A stretch of 64,000 bases of DNA from Desulfomicrobium escambiense DSM 10707 (GTDB lineage Bacteria > Desulfobacterota > Desulfovibrionia > Desulfovibrionales > Desulfomicrobiaceae). Position 1 is the stretch's first letter, and each line of letters opens with the position of its first letter. A program made the translations under genes and the position numbers. This document shows, in pieces, positions 52,247 through 62,520 of the stretch. The notes beneath the pieces were generated by a model. The model was given only the letters and a program-made list of their open reading frames with translations, searched no databases and was not told where the DNA came from. The stretch lies in the NCBI RefSeq assembly GCF_000428825.1, contig NZ_AUAR01000006.1:1-64000 (forward strand). Reading direction: 5' to 3'.

Positions 52247-52849
52247 TCAGTCGCCGTTCTCCAAATCCATGCGCACCACCCGCAGGGCTTCCTCGAGATC
52301 CGAGGACGCCCTGGCCACGGGAGGCTCCGCCGGGGCCGGGCCGTTCGCCTTCTCGATGCTCCGGGCCAGCTGCTCGGCCTGGCGCTGGGCGGTCATGGCG
52401 GCCAGGGTTCCGGCCGGGACGTCCTGAACGCGGGCCTCGGCCTGGAGCTTCGAAAGGGCCTTGTGGTCCAGGGGCTTCAAGGGCTTGGCGGAGTCCGTGT
52501 CGCGGCTGGCGTTGACGAGACGCTGCGAGAGGTTCTCGTACAGGAGATCCGAGAGGCCGATGCCGCCGCTGCGGGACATCTTGACCGAGAGTTCCTGGTC
52601 GAACATGGACAGGTAGCTCTCCTCCTCCTTGGAGTGGAGCATGCCGTCCTTGGGCACCGAGGAGCGCATCTGCTTCCAGATCTGCCCGATGAACACGGCC
52701 TCGAAATCCTGGCAGGCCTTGCGGAGCTTGGCCTCGTCCTGGCCCTTGTCGCCGGGTTCGAGATGGGAGCGCAGCTCGCGCAGGCGGTTCTGCAGGCTTT
52801 GGCCGCCTTCCTGGGCAGGCAGGGCCGTGGGTGTGAGGAATTCGCTCAT
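52247..52849 (-). CDS. flgJ: Rod-binding protein, FlgJ N-terminal type without muramidase
   Basis: A 200-residue protein carrying only the rod-binding half of FlgJ: LRKACQDFEAVFIGQIWKQM, GMLHSKEEESYLSMFDQEL and RSGGIGLSDLLYENL. The enteric FlgJ glucosaminidase domain is missing; the C-terminal 90 residues are Ala/Arg-rich and not an enzyme domain. It should cap the growing rod, with peptidoglycan cleavage supplied by another enzyme. It lies 13 bases after flgI. Confidence 0.9.
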   Translation of the reverse strand: MSEFLTPTALPAQEGGQSLQNRLRELRSHLEPGDKGQDEAKLRKACQDFEAVFIGQIWKQMRSSVPKDGMLHSKEEESYLSMFDQELSVKMSRSGGIGLSDLLYENLSQRLVNASRDTDSAKPLKPLDHKALSKLQAEARVQDVPAGTLAAMTAQRQAEQLARSIEKANGPAPAEPPVARASSDLEEALRVVRMDLENGD

Positions 52850-52862
52850 GTCGTCTCCCGTG

Positions 52863-53978
52863 TTAGAGGACCTCGAGATCGGCGTGCAGCGATCCGGCCG
52901 ACTTCATGGTTCTCAGGATGGAAATGAGGTCGCGCGGCGTGGCCCCGATGGCGTTGAGGCCGTCGACAAGTTCCTGGATGGACGCCCCGTCCATGAGGAT
53001 GAGGCGGCGCTGCTCCTCCCGCACCCCGACCTGCGTGGACGGCGTGACCACGGTGCGGCCCTGGGCGAAGGCTCCGGGCTGGGAAACCTGCGGCTGTTCG
53101 GACACGATGACGTTCAGGTTGCCGTGGGATACGGCCACCTTCGACAAGGTGACGTTGGCCCCGAGGACCACGGTGCCGGTCTTCTCGTCGACCACGACCT
53201 TGGCCCGACTGTCGGGACGGACCTCCAGGTTTTCCAGGGAAGCCATGAGGGCCACGATGTTGCCCTGGTACTTCGGCGGAACCTGCAGGCGGACCGTGGA
53301 CGCGTCCTGCGCCGCGGCGTACTGCCCGCCCATGGCGCGGTTCAGGGTGTCCGTGACCTGCTTGGCCGTGGAGAAATCCTCCACGCCGAGCTGGATGGCC
53401 ACCTCGGCCTGCTCGTTGAACGAAAAGGGCACGCTGCGCTCCACCACCGCTCCACCGGGGATGCGTCCCACGGTGGTGATGTTCTTGGTGGCCGAGGCCG
53501 CCTCGCCGCTGGCGGAAAACCCGCCCACGGCCAGGGGACCCTGGCACAGGGCGTAGACGTTGCCGTCGACGCCCTTGAGGGGGGTCAGCAGGAGCACGCC
53601 GCCCAACAACGACGCCGCGTCGCCCACGGAAGAGACCGTGGCGTCGAGACGCGACCCGGGCCGGGACGAGGCGGGCATCTTGACCGTGACCATGACCGCG
53701 GCCACGTTCTTGGGCTTGAGGGCTGAACGGTCGACCTTCACGCCCATGCCCTCCAGCATGTTGGCCATGGACTGCACCGTGAACCGGGACCCGCTCTTGT
53801 CGCCGGTGCCGGGCAGGCCGACCACCAGGCCGTAGCCGACCAGATCGTTGGAGCGCACGCCCCCAAAGGTGGCGATGTCCTTGAGACGGGCGCCGTAGGC
53901 GGGACCGCAGAAGGCCGCCAGAACCACGATGATGACGAACCGGACCAGGCCGGCGCGAAGGCTAGAAGGGCCACACAT
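52863..53978 (-). CDS. flgI: Flagellar P-ring protein
   Basis: A 371-residue exported protein: signal segment about 10-30 ([19 protein letters not shown]), then [20 protein letters not shown] and [14 protein letters not shown], the family hallmark, and [19 protein letters not shown] near the end. It forms the P ring in the peptidoglycan layer. The ATG at 53976-53978 overlaps the flgH end by 17 bases and has GAGG upstream. Confidence 0.95.
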   Translation of the reverse strand: MCGPSSLRAGLVRFVIIVVLAAFCGPAYGARLKDIATFGGVRSNDLVGYGLVVGLPGTGDKSGSRFTVQSMANMLEGMGVKVDRSALKPKNVAAVMVTVKMPASSRPGSRLDATVSSVGDAASLLGGVLLLTPLKGVDGNVYALCQGPLAVGGFSASGEAASATKNITTVGRIPGGAVVERSVPFSFNEQAEVAIQLGVEDFSTAKQVTDTLNRAMGGQYAAAQDASTVRLQVPPKYQGNIVALMASLENLEVRPDSRAKVVVDEKTGTVVLGANVTLSKVAVSHGNLNVIVSEQPQVSQPGAFAQGRTVVTPSTQVGVREEQRRLILMDGASIQELVDGLNAIGATPRDLISILRTMKSAGSLHADLEVL

Positions 53979-54648
53979 TGTCGAGTATCCTCGCGAGCCA
54001 CCCTGGGCGTTGCTTTTCGGCCAGGATGCCCTCGCCGTAGAGTTCGATGCGGGCTTCGGCCATGCTGGTGGATTTGATGGTGTTGTCGGCGTCGATGTCG
54101 CGGTCCCGGACCACGCCCTGGACCACGACGATCTGCGTCTCGCCGTTGACTCTCGTCTCCCTCGCGCCGACGACCTCCATGAGACCGCCGCCCAGAACGC
54201 GGGAAACCCGCGCCGCCACGGTGGTGCTGATGGTGCTTTCGCGCTTGGTCTCGCCGTCGCCTTCGAATTTGCTGGAGGAGTCGGCCTTGACCAGGGAATC
54301 CGCGCCGACCGTCGCACCGGGGATGAGCGGCAGCTTGTCCTTCCCGAGATATGCGCTGACGCCCAGGTCCACGTTGTTGGCCCTGTCGGCCGTGGTCGTG
54401 GCCTTGTTTTTGGCCAGGGTCGTCTCCACGACCTTGATGAGTACCACGTCGCCGACCCTGCGGGCGCGGGCGTCGGCGAAGAGCGACGTCGCGCCGTCGG
54501 GGTCGTAGAGGGAGCCCGGGTTGGTCGCCGGGTCCGCCCGTTCCTGTGGCGGAGGCGTGACGATGGCCGCGGGCATGGGCGGCCGGCTCGTGGCCCGGCA
54601 TCCGGCCAGGGCCAGAACGGCTATGAAAAGGTACGTCAGTCTGTGCAT
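53962..54648 (-). CDS. flgH: Flagellar L-ring lipoprotein
   Basis: A 228-residue lipoprotein with lipobox LALAGC at residue 17. The FlgH domain has [32 protein letters not shown], and [17 protein letters not shown]. It forms the L ring in the outer membrane. It lies 13 bases after flgA and overlaps flgI. Confidence 0.95.
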   Translation of the reverse strand: MHRLTYLFIAVLALAGCRATSRPPMPAAIVTPPPQERADPATNPGSLYDPDGATSLFADARARRVGDVVLIKVVETTLAKNKATTTADRANNVDLGVSAYLGKDKLPLIPGATVGADSLVKADSSSKFEGDGETKRESTISTTVAARVSRVLGGGLMEVVGARETRVNGETQIVVVQGVVRDRDIDADNTIKSTSMAEARIELYGEGILAEKQRPGWLARILDNVWPF

Positions 54649-54661
54649 GTTTCCTCCCGGA

Positions 54662-55612
54662 CTACGGCACCAGGGCCGTTTCCGCGTCGACGATCCGTGC
54701 GGCCACCACCCGGCGGCTCTGCATGTTCCGGACCTTTATGGTGCTGCCGATGCCCCCGTCCTCGAGGCTCTCCACCGGCACGGTCAGCTTCAGGGATTCC
54801 CCCTCGTAGACCAGGGTCAGAACCTGGCCCTTGGCCACGACCGGGATGGGTTCCACGGCCTCGGCCGAAATGACCTGCCCCTCGCCTACGGGCGCGGTCA
54901 TGCGCAGGGGCAGCCCTCGCCCGTCCCAGGGCGGACGGGCCATGTAGGCCAGATTCTTGCGCGCGAACCCGACCAGCCCGGCCTCCAGCACGTCGCCCCG
55001 GTTCAGGACCCGGGACGCGCAGGGGACGGTCTTCCAGACATCGGCGAAGACCGTGCCCGTAAAGCTCTCAACCACGCGCCCGCCCTCGTCCACGGCTTCG
55101 AGCCGCAGGCTGATGCGTCCCGGCGCCGGCGTCGCAACGGGCACGACGCGGATCTGCACGGGCGTCGTGTCCTTGAGGAAGAGGTAGTCGGCGATGCGGT
55201 GCTCGCGGATTTCGACGTCACCCTCATAGCCGGCCAGCGCCGTCGTCAAAATTTTGTCGATACCGGAAATGAGGCTGCGGCCGCTGACGACCTGCCCCCC
55301 GCGCTGGACCTGCACCTGGTCCGGAACCTCGATGGGCGGCAGCCCCGGCCCCAGGCGCTGCTCGATGAGCTCGCGCAGCCTGGGCCCGTTCAGGTTGGCC
55401 CGTGCACCGGGAAACCGCGGCGCGGCCAGCAGCGGGGCATCCCCGACCCCGGCCAGCACGGCCTCGGCCCGCAGGCCCTCGGCCTTGGCCAGGTCGCGCA
55501 GGGCGATGGCCTCCCCGTCCACGCACACGGCTTCCGCCACGACCAGCCTGTCCTGGGACAAGGCCAGGCCGGGAATGAACAGGAGCGTGAGCAGGATGAC
55601 GAAAAGACGCAT
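54662..55612 (-). CDS. flgA: P-ring assembly chaperone FlgA
   Basis: A 316-residue exported protein with a signal peptide (1-20, IPGLALSQ). The SAF-like C-terminal half has VLNRGDVLEAGLVGFARKN, VISAEAVEPIPVVAKGQV and SIKVRNM-type strands (STIKVRNMQSRRVVAARI). It assists P-ring assembly in the periplasm. It is longer than E. coli FlgA (219) because of its extra N-terminal domain. It lies 3 bases after flgG. Confidence 0.93.
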   Translation of the reverse strand: MRLFVILLTLLFIPGLALSQDRLVVAEAVCVDGEAIALRDLAKAEGLRAEAVLAGVGDAPLLAAPRFPGARANLNGPRLRELIEQRLGPGLPPIEVPDQVQVQRGGQVVSGRSLISGIDKILTTALAGYEGDVEIREHRIADYLFLKDTTPVQIRVVPVATPAPGRISLRLEAVDEGGRVVESFTGTVFADVWKTVPCASRVLNRGDVLEAGLVGFARKNLAYMARPPWDGRGLPLRMTAPVGEGQVISAEAVEPIPVVAKGQVLTLVYEGESLKLTVPVESLEDGGIGSTIKVRNMQSRRVVAARIVDAETALVP

Positions 55613-55615
55613 TCC

Positions 55616-56398
55616 CTACCTCTTCAGCTGATTGGCGATCTGCAGCAGGGAGTCGGCCGTGGAAATGGACTTGGAGTTGGCCTCGTAGGCGCGCTGCCCG
55701 ACGATCATGTTGACCATCTCCTCGACGATCTCCACGTTGGACATCTCCAGAAACCCCTGGGCCAGGGTGCCGGCGTTGTTCTCGCCGGGCACGCTCTCCA
55801 CCGCCTCGCCCGAACCGTCGGTCTGGACGTAGAGATTGCGGCCCACGGCCTTGAGGCCAGCGGGGTTGATGAAGGTGTAGACGGGGATGTCCGTGGCCGC
55901 GATCTCCGCGCCCGCCTTGTCCACGCAGGTCAGATGTCCGTCCTCGGTGATGACGATGTTCTGGGTTTCGGGCGGCACGACGAACTCGGGCTGCAGGGGG
56001 TGCCCGTTGTCGGTCACGATGCGGCCGTCGCTGTCGAGCTTGAAGGCGCCGTTTCTGGTGTAGTGCTCTTCACCGTTGCGATCGACACGGAAGAACCCTT
56101 CGCCCTCGATGACCAGATCGAGCTGGTTGCCCGTGTTCTGGAAATCGCCCTGGGTGAAGATCTTGTGCACGGACACCGGACGCACGCCCATGCCCACCTG
56201 CATGCCCACAGGCAGCTGGTTGCCGTCCTGGGTGGTCGCCCCGGCGATCTTCATGTTCTGGTACATGAGATCCTCGAACTCGGCCCTGTTCTTCTTGAAG
56301 CCCGTGGTATTGACGTTGGCCAAGTTGTTGGAGGTGACGTCCAGGCTGAGCTGCTGGGCGATCATGCCCGAAGCGCTGGTCCATAAGGCTCGAATCAT
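55616..56398 (-). CDS. flgG: Flagellar distal rod protein
   Basis: A 260-residue FlgG of standard length: MIRALWTSASGMIAQQLSLD and VTSNNLANVNTTGFKKNRAE at the N-terminus, GEGFFRVDRNGEEHYTRNGA, and the C-terminal MSNVEIVEEMVNMIVGQRAY. It builds the distal rod. The ATG follows an AAGGAGA site. Confidence 0.97.
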   Translation of the reverse strand: MIRALWTSASGMIAQQLSLDVTSNNLANVNTTGFKKNRAEFEDLMYQNMKIAGATTQDGNQLPVGMQVGMGVRPVSVHKIFTQGDFQNTGNQLDLVIEGEGFFRVDRNGEEHYTRNGAFKLDSDGRIVTDNGHPLQPEFVVPPETQNIVITEDGHLTCVDKAGAEIAATDIPVYTFINPAGLKAVGRNLYVQTDGSGEAVESVPGENNAGTLAQGFLEMSNVEIVEEMVNMIVGQRAYEANSKSISTADSLLQIANQLKR

Positions 56399-56471
56399 AC
56401 TCTTCTCCTTGCGGCGCGGTGCGCCGCGGCCGGACTCCCGAACGGGGCGCCGCGGCCTGCATCCGTAATTA

Positions 56472-57248
56472 TTATCTCGGCGCGCCCACTTCGGCGATGG
56501 CCTTCTTGTCCTGCTCGAAGGTTCCGCTGATCATCTTCTGATAGGCCTCGAAGGCCCGCAGGGCCTCGATCATGTTGACCATCTCCGAGACCACCTCGAC
56601 GTTGGCGCTCTCCAGGAACCCTTGCTCCACCGTGGCGTCCTCGGCCGGGACGGGCTGGACGCCCGCGTCGGGCCTGACGCGCAGCATGGAGTTGCCGACC
56701 TTTTCCAGCGCGCGGGGATCCTCGACCCGGACCAGGGAGATGACGTCCACCGCTTCACCGTTCACGGACAGCTGGCCGCTCGAATCGACGAGCACCGTGC
56801 CGTCCTCGGGAATCTGCAGCGGACCGCCCTCGCCCAGGAGCTGATTGCCGTGGCCGTCCACGATGTAGCCTTCGCTTGAGCGGTGGTAGACGCCCTGGCG
56901 GGTTAAAAATTCCCCTTCCGGCGTCTGGACTCGGAAAAAGCCGTCACCGGCGATGGCCAGATCCAGAGGGTTGCCCGTGCTGCGCATGGTTCCCTGGGAC
57001 AAGTCTATGACCTGCTCGGCGATCCTGGGCTGGGCCAGGACGTTGCCCTGAGGCCACGGCACCCGGTCGCGCAGGCTGGTGTTGGGGTCCAACAGGTCGT
57101 GGGCGTAACGGCGGAACGTGTCCCGGAACGAGAGTTTGTCCGCCTTGAAGCCCGTGGTGTTCACGTTCGCCAAATTATTGGCGATGGTATCAAGCCTGTG
57201 CTGCTGGGTCAGGGCCCCGAACACGGCGCTGTAGCTGCTTTCTTGCAT
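56472..57248 (-). CDS. flgF: Flagellar rod protein FlgF-like
   Basis: A 258-residue axial protein with LDTIANNLANVNTTGFKADK, GDGFFRVQTPEGEFLTRQGV and a C-terminal ESANVEVVSEMVNMIEALRA. Relative to FlgG it lacks part of the middle, as FlgF does. The ATG at 57246-57248 follows a strong GGAGGA; an ATG six codons earlier lies inside that site. It is the first gene of the basal-body unit, and a sigma-54-like motif lies about 30 bases upstream. Confidence 0.9.
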   Translation of the reverse strand: MQESSYSAVFGALTQQHRLDTIANNLANVNTTGFKADKLSFRDTFRRYAHDLLDPNTSLRDRVPWPQGNVLAQPRIAEQVIDLSQGTMRSTGNPLDLAIAGDGFFRVQTPEGEFLTRQGVYHRSSEGYIVDGHGNQLLGEGGPLQIPEDGTVLVDSSGQLSVNGEAVDVISLVRVEDPRALEKVGNSMLRVRPDAGVQPVPAEDATVEQGFLESANVEVVSEMVNMIEALRAFEAYQKMISGTFEQDKKAIAEVGAPR

Positions 57249-57275
57249 GGGAATCCTCCTCGGCACGAGGCTTCT

Positions 57276-57291
57276 TGCACATACCAGGCCA
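57276..57291 (-). promoter_or_regulatory. Possible sigma-54 promoter of the flgF-flgJ unit
   Basis: The minus strand reads TGGCCTGGTATGTGCA: GG and GC are 10 bases apart, with TGGC at -24 and TGC at -12. A start near 57265 fits a short leader before flgF. Upstream activator sites are not evident. Confidence 0.5.
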
Positions 57292-57383
57292 GTGAGCCAA
57301 AGCCCGGATGCCGCGGGGAAACGACGCGGGAAAAAAACACTTGACGGCCATCCCCCCAGTCATGCAAGGGAAACGGTTGCAGA

Positions 57384-57458
57384 GCGGGTGTAGCTCAATG
57401 GCAGAGTACAAGCTTCCCAAGCTTGGAGTTGCGAGTTCGACCCTCGTCACCCGCTCCA
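57384..57458 (+). tRNA. tRNA-Gly (CCC anticodon)
   Basis: A 75-base tRNA with CCA encoded: acceptor GCGGGTG / CACCCGC, D-arm TAGCTCAATGGCAGAGTA, anticodon loop TTCCCAA (anticodon CCC) on a stem AAGC / GCTT, and T loop TTCGACC. It lies just before rimP, the place that tRNA-fMet (metY) holds in E. coli. A T-rich hairpin follows. Confidence 0.96.
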
Positions 57459-57498
57459 CTCCTGTATGTGGTCATACTGATATTCGGTAGCTGATGGG

Positions 57499-57530
57499 GG
57501 TGGGCCTTTTCGTGGTCCACCTTTTTTTTT
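57499..57530 (+). terminator. Terminator / attenuator between tRNA-Gly and rimP
   Basis: Stem GGTGGGCC / GGTCCACC (one G-T pair) with a 7-base loop and nine T residues, ending 13 bases before the rimP ATG. Read-through here would feed the nusA-infB operon. Confidence 0.88.
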
Positions 57531-57543
57531 CCGGCAGGCAATT

Positions 57544-58038
57544 ATGGACATGAACGAAATTCACGCAAGGCTTCTGGAACTGGTCACGCCCCTCTGTCTG
57601 GCGCGGGATCTCGAGATTTGGGGCATCGACCTGCTCTTCGGGGCCGGCGGACGCCACAAGATCGTGCGCGTCTACCTCGACTCCGCCCAGGGCGTGGGCA
57701 TCGAAGAGTGCGCCGACATCAGCCGCCACCTGAGCCTGGCCCTGGACGTCGAGGACATCATCCCCGGGGCGTTCACCCTGGAGGTCTCCTCGCCCGGCCT
57801 GGAACGCCCGTTCTTCTCGCTGGAGCAGATGACCGCCTACATCGGCCAGACGGTGCGTCTGCGCCTGGACAAGCCCCTTGAGGGCAGAAAAAATTTCAAG
57901 GGCAGCCTGCTTGCCATAAGTCCCCCCCTGTTCACCCTGTCCGACGGCGCGAACACCTTCGAACTGAACTGGGAGGACGTGGGCAAGATCAATCTCGTCT
58001 ACGAACACCACGACCAGGGCAAGCCCGGAAAACGATAA
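57544..58038 (+). CDS. rimP: Ribosome maturation factor RimP
   Basis: A 164-residue RimP that assists 30S assembly. Visible family blocks are GIDLLFGAGGRHKIVRVYLD, CADISRHLSLALDVED, FTLEVSSPGLERPF and RKNFKGSL. It heads the rimP-nusA-ylxR-infB-rbfA operon. A GGCAGGC site precedes the ATG. Confidence 0.95.
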   Translation: MDMNEIHARLLELVTPLCLARDLEIWGIDLLFGAGGRHKIVRVYLDSAQGVGIEECADISRHLSLALDVEDIIPGAFTLEVSSPGLERPFFSLEQMTAYIGQTVRLRLDKPLEGRKNFKGSLLAISPPLFTLSDGANTFELNWEDVGKINLVYEHHDQGKPGKR

Positions 58039-58086
58039 TATTTCGGAACGCGGCGGTTGTTTCCGCCCTCAGAACGGAGGACGTTC

Positions 58087-59403
58087 ATGAATTTGGAACT
58101 CAAGAAAGCCATCGATCAGATCAGCAAGGACAAGGGCATCGACCGGGAGATGCTGATCGACACCCTGGAAGAAGCCATTCGGGCCTCCGTGACCAAGAAG
58201 TATGGCGACAAGATGGATATCGAGGTCACCTTCAACGAGGAGACCGGCGAGATCGAAGTCTACCAGTTCAAGATCGTGGTCGAGGAGGTCGAGGATCCCG
58301 ACACCGAGATCATCATGGCCGACGCCATCAAGCACGACCCCAACGTCGAGCTTGACGACGCCATCGGATTCCGCCTGCAGGTCGAGGACCTGGGCCGCAT
58401 CGCCGCCCAGAGCGCCAAGCAGGTCATCATCCAGCGCATGCGCGACGCCGAGCAGGAAATCATTTACGAGGAATACAAGAACCGCAAGGGCGAGATCGTC
58501 AGCGGCATCATCCAGCGCCGCGACCGTTCGGGCTGGATCATCAACCTCGGCCGCACCGAGGCCCTGCTGCCCAAGGACAAGCAGATCCCGCGCGAGCGCT
58601 TCCGCCAGGGAGACCGTGTCGAGGGTCTGATCATCGACGTGCGCAAGGAAGGCCGCGGGCCGCAGATCATCATCACCCGCTCCGACTCCGAATACATGGT
58701 CGCCCTCTTCCGCCGCGAGGTGCCCGAAGTGGCCGACGGAACGGTCAACATCATGGGCGTGGCCCGCGACCCGGGCCTGCGCGCCAAGGTCACGGTCCTG
58801 TCCCAGGACTCCAACGTGGACCCGGTCGGCGCCTGCGTCGGCATCCGCGGCTCGCGCATCCACAACATCGTGCAGGAACTGCGCGGCGAGCGCATCGACA
58901 TCGTGCTCTGGAGCCCGGACATCGCCACCTACGCGGCCAATGCCCTGTCCCCGGCGCGCATCTCCAAGATCGCCATCGACGACGAGGAGAAGTCCCTGGA
59001 GGTCGTGGTGCCCGAAGACCAGCTGACCCCGGCCATCGGCAAGAAGGGCCAGAACGTCAAGCTGGCCGCAAAGCTGCTGGGCTGGAAGATCGACATCTTC
59101 ACCAACACCCGCTTCAACAAGGTGCACAAGAACCGGCAGCTCCTGGAGCAGTTGGCCAGCGCGGCCCAGGTCTCCGTGGCCGACTTCATCGAGGCGGGCT
59201 TCGACTCCCTCGAAGCCATCGCCGCCTGCACCAACGAGCAGCTCTTTGACATCCAGGGTATCGACGAGGAAAACATCGGCAACCTGCGCGCGGCCCTGAA
59301 CCTGCTCATCAGCCAGAACAAGGAAGAGGAGCCGGAAACGGTCGCGCAAGAGCCGGCGGAAGACGCCGGCGGCGAGCAGGCAGAGGCCGGGGAAGAGGAA
59401 TAG
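58087..59403 (+). CDS. nusA: Transcription termination/antitermination factor NusA
   Basis: A 438-residue NusA. The N-terminal RNA-polymerase-binding domain (about 1-130), S1 domain (about 135-200, GIIQRRDRSGWIINLGRTEA), and two KH domains (VDPVGACVGIRGSRIHNIVQ and AIGKKGQNVKLAAKLLGWKI) are clear. An acidic helix-hairpin-helix-like end (GIDEENIGNLRAALNLLI, then Glu-rich) replaces the double AR repeats of E. coli. The start follows CGGAGGACGTTC. It lies two bases before ylxR. Confidence 0.97.
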   Translation: MNLELKKAIDQISKDKGIDREMLIDTLEEAIRASVTKKYGDKMDIEVTFNEETGEIEVYQFKIVVEEVEDPDTEIIMADAIKHDPNVELDDAIGFRLQVEDLGRIAAQSAKQVIIQRMRDAEQEIIYEEYKNRKGEIVSGIIQRRDRSGWIINLGRTEALLPKDKQIPRERFRQGDRVEGLIIDVRKEGRGPQIIITRSDSEYMVALFRREVPEVADGTVNIMGVARDPGLRAKVTVLSQDSNVDPVGACVGIRGSRIHNIVQELRGERIDIVLWSPDIATYAANALSPARISKIAIDDEEKSLEVVVPEDQLTPAIGKKGQNVKLAAKLLGWKIDIFTNTRFNKVHKNRQLLEQLASAAQVSVADFIEAGFDSLEAIAACTNEQLFDIQGIDEENIGNLRAALNLLISQNKEEEPETVAQEPAEDAGGEQAEAGEEE

Positions 59404-59404
59404 G

Positions 59405-59662
59405 ATGGAACCTGTGGACGCGCCGGCCCGAAGCGGCCATCGGCCGATGCGCATGTGCGTCGTCTGCAGGCAGCGATTTTACAAGGACGAACTGCTGAGA
59501 TTTGTCTGCCCTGTTCACGGAGAGCTCACTCTGACCGCTGACAGCACCGGAAAACTGCCGGGACGGGGATTTTATCTTTGCCGCGATGCGGCGTGCCGGA
59601 ACAGATTCGAGCGATTCAAGGGCTGGCAGAAGAAATGCAAGGGGGTTGGGAATGTCCATTAG
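59405..59662 (+). CDS. YlxR/DUF448 protein
   Basis: An 85-residue member of the YlxR family found between nusA and inf[21 protein letters not shown], then [20 protein letters not shown]. YlxR binds RNA and has been tied to transcription regulation or RNase P in some bacteria. Two CxxC-like pairs (CVVC and CRDAAC) could bind metal. It overlaps infB by 11 bases. Confidence 0.92.
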   Translation: MEPVDAPARSGHRPMRMCVVCRQRFYKDELLRFVCPVHGELTLTADSTGKLPGRGFYLCRDAACRNRFERFKGWQKKCKGVGNVH

Positions 59663-62495
59663 ATTGCGCGTGAGGGATCTGGCCACGGAGCTTGATATCT
59701 CCAGCAAGGATTTGATGACGATATTGCGGGAGCTCAGGATTCCGGCCAAGAGCCACATGAGCAGCCTGACCGATGAAGAGGCCGATCAGGTGCGCAGCCA
59801 CCACCGAAACAGGTCCGCCGAGCCGCAGGTCGTCGAGACGCGCGCCACCTCGGGAGTCATCGTACGCAAGCGCCACAGGGCCGCGGCTGTCGAAGCCCCC
59901 TCCGCGGCCGAAGCCACGGCCGGCGAAACGCAAACCGAGGCCGAAGCCGGCGAGGCCGCTCCCGAAGCAGCCACTGAAAAGCCGAGAACTCGCAAGTCCG
60001 CTCGCGCCGTGGTCATCACGCCGGCCCGCATCATCACCCCGGAACCGGTCGCGCCGACAGCCGCGGAAGAGGCTGCCCCCGAAGCGCCCGAGACCGTAGC
60101 GGTCGCCGAGGCACCCGAAGCACCGGCAGAGCCCGTGGCCGCCGAAGCCCCTGCGCAGCCCGTCGCCGTCGAAGAGACGGCAGCCGAGGAAGACGCAGGG
60201 GACGGGGGCGACGAAACGGCCGAAGCCACGACGGATACAGCCGCCGAAGGCGATGACGAGGCCAAAAAGGGCCGCAAGAAAGGCAAAAAGCCCAAGCCGG
60301 CTCCGCCGACCGTCGCGGTCAAGGTCATTTCCCGCCCGACCATCGTCGAATTTCCCGACACCCGCCCCGAAGGCCAGCCGCCCGTCAGACCCATGGGTCC
60401 GGCCGCGCGCCCCATGGGCCCTGCCGCACAGCGCCCCATGGGCCCCGCCGGCCAGCGTCCGGGCGGCCCCGGCCAGCGTCCCGCCGGTCCCGCGGGCCCG
60501 CGCCCGGGCGGTCCCCGTCCCATGGGCCCTGGTGACACCGGCGCCCCCCGCCCCGCGCCCGAAGGCGAAGCCGCGCGCAATGCCCGCGGCAAGAAGAAGG
60601 GCCGTCGCACCGTGGAGGCCGAGGATCTGTACCGCAAGGAGGAGTTCAACCTGAGCAAGGGCAAAAAGGCCCAGCGCGCAGAGGCCCGCAGGGCCGGCGG
60701 AGCCCGCGCTCAGCAGCAGATCACCCAGCCGCTGAAGGCGTCCAAGCGCAAGATCCGCGTCGAGGACACCATCCGCCTGACGGACTTGGCCCATCAGATG
60801 GGCATCAAGGCCCAGGACCTGATCAAGAAGCTCTTCTCCATGGGCGTCATGGCGACCATCAACCAGTCGCTGGATTTCGATACCGCGCTGCTGCTGGCGG
60901 CCGAGTTCAAGTACGAGGTGGAGAAGGTCGGCTTCTCCGAAGACGAATTCCTGCTGCCCAAGGAGGCCGACAAGGCCGAGGACCTGAAGCCGCGTCCGCC
61001 CGTGGTGACCATCATGGGCCACGTCGACCACGGCAAGACCTCGCTCCTTGACGCCATCCGTTCCACGAGCGTGGCATCGGGCGAGGCCGGCGGCATCACC
61101 CAGCACATCGGCGCGTACCACGTCAACACGCCGCGCGGCGAAGTGGTATTCCTCGACACGCCCGGCCACGAGGCATTCACCACCATGCGCGCCCGCGGCG
61201 CCAAGGTCACGGACATCGTCGTCCTGGTCGTGGCCGCCGACGACGGCGTCATGGAGCAGACCCGCGAGGCCGTGAGCCACTCCAAGGCAGCAGGCGTGCC
61301 CATCGTCGTGGCCGTGAACAAGATGGACAAGGAAGGGGCCGACCCCGACCGCGTCAAGCGCGAGTTGTCCGACCTGGGCCTCATGCCCGAGGACTGGGGC
61401 GGCGAGACCATCTACGCCCACGTCTCGGCCAAGAAGCGCCAGGGCCTGGACGAACTGCTGGAACTGATCCTCCTGCAGGCCGAAGTGCTCGACCTCAAGG
61501 CCAACCCGGACAAGCCCGGCCGCGGCCACGTGGTCGAGGCGAAGCTTGACAAGGGACGCGGCCCCGTGGGCACGGTCCTCATCCAGGAAGGCCAGATCAA
61601 CCAGGGCGACGCCTTCGTCTGCGGCCTGATCAGCGGCAAGGTCCGCGCCATGTTCGACGACCAGGGCAACCAGATCAAGTCCGCCGGACCGGCCATCCCG
61701 ACCGAGATCCAGGGCTTCGAGGCCATCCCCGAAGCCGGCGACGAGTTCGTCATCGTCAAGGACGAGAAGGTCGCCCGCAAGATCGCCGAGGACCGCCGCG
61801 TCAAGCACCGCGACCGCGAACTGGCCAAGGAATCCAAGGTCACTCTGGAAAGCTTCCTGGCCTCCAAGGCCGGTGAAGAGGCCCAGAACCTGAACCTGCT
61901 GTTGAAGGCCGACGTGCAGGGCTCCCTGGAGGCCATCTCCGAGGCGCTGCGCAAGCTGTCCACGGACGAGGTCAAGATCGCCATCGTTCATGGCGGCGCC
62001 GGTGCCATCACCGAATCCGACATCCTGCTGGCCTCGGCCTCCAACGCCATCATCATCGGCTTCAACATCCGGCCCACGGCCAAGATCAAGGAAGTGGCCG
62101 AGCAGGAGAAGGTCGACATCCGCTTCTACGACATCATCTACAAGCTGGTGGATGACATCAAGGCGGCCATGTCCGGCATGCTCTCGCCCGACATCAAGGA
62201 AGTGTACCTCGGCCAGGCCGACGTGCAGCAGGTCTTCAGCGTGCCCAAGGTCGGCAACATCGCCGGCTGCATGGTCAGCGACGGCAAGCTCAAGCGCAAC
62301 GCCGGCATCCGCCTGCTGCGCAGCGGCGTGGTCATCTACACCGGCAAGCTGTCTTCCCTGAAACGATTCAAGGACGACGCCAAGGAAGTGACCAAGGGCT
62401 ACGACTGCGGTGCGGCCCTGGAGAACTTCAACGACATCAAGGTCGGCGACATCATCGAGGCCTTCGAACTGGTCGAGGAAGCCCGGACCATCTAG
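59652..62495 (+). CDS. infB: Translation initiation factor IF-2
   Basis: A 947-residue IF-2. The N-terminal domain ([20 protein letters not shown]) is followed by an Ala/Glu/Pro-rich stretch (about 75-230) and a Pro-Met-Gly region with repeated RPMGPA units (about 245-300). The G domain has GHVDHGKTS near 456, DTPGHEAF and [10 protein letters not shown] (Met for the usual Ile). The C-terminal domains bind fMet-tRNA. The ATG at 59652 lies inside ylxR and starts at the conserved N-terminus. Confidence 0.98.
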   Translation: MSIRLRVRDLATELDISSKDLMTILRELRIPAKSHMSSLTDEEADQVRSHHRNRSAEPQVVETRATSGVIVRKRHRAAAVEAPSAAEATAGETQTEAEAGEAAPEAATEKPRTRKSARAVVITPARIITPEPVAPTAAEEAAPEAPETVAVAEAPEAPAEPVAAEAPAQPVAVEETAAEEDAGDGGDETAEATTDTAAEGDDEAKKGRKKGKKPKPAPPTVAVKVISRPTIVEFPDTRPEGQPPVRPMGPAARPMGPAAQRPMGPAGQRPGGPGQRPAGPAGPRPGGPRPMGPGDTGAPRPAPEGEAARNARGKKKGRRTVEAEDLYRKEEFNLSKGKKAQRAEARRAGGARAQQQITQPLKASKRKIRVEDTIRLTDLAHQMGIKAQDLIKKLFSMGVMATINQSLDFDTALLLAAEFKYEVEKVGFSEDEFLLPKEADKAEDLKPRPPVVTIMGHVDHGKTSLLDAIRSTSVASGEAGGITQHIGAYHVNTPRGEVVFLDTPGHEAFTTMRARGAKVTDIVVLVVAADDGVMEQTREAVSHSKAAGVPIVVAVNKMDKEGADPDRVKRELSDLGLMPEDWGGETIYAHVSAKKRQGLDELLELILLQAEVLDLKANPDKPGRGHVVEAKLDKGRGPVGTVLIQEGQINQGDAFVCGLISGKVRAMFDDQGNQIKSAGPAIPTEIQGFEAIPEAGDEFVIVKDEKVARKIAEDRRVKHRDRELAKESKVTLESFLASKAGEEAQNLNLLLKADVQGSLEAISEALRKLSTDEVKIAIVHGGAGAITESDILLASASNAIIIGFNIRPTAKIKEVAEQEKVDIRFYDIIYKLVDDIKAAMSGMLSPDIKEVYLGQADVQQVFSVPKVGNIAGCMVSDGKLKRNAGIRLLRSGVVIYTGKLSSLKRFKDDAKEVTKGYDCGAALENFNDIKVGDIIEAFELVEEARTI

Positions 62496-62520
62496 GCGAG
62501 GACGTAAAACGTGAAAAAAA

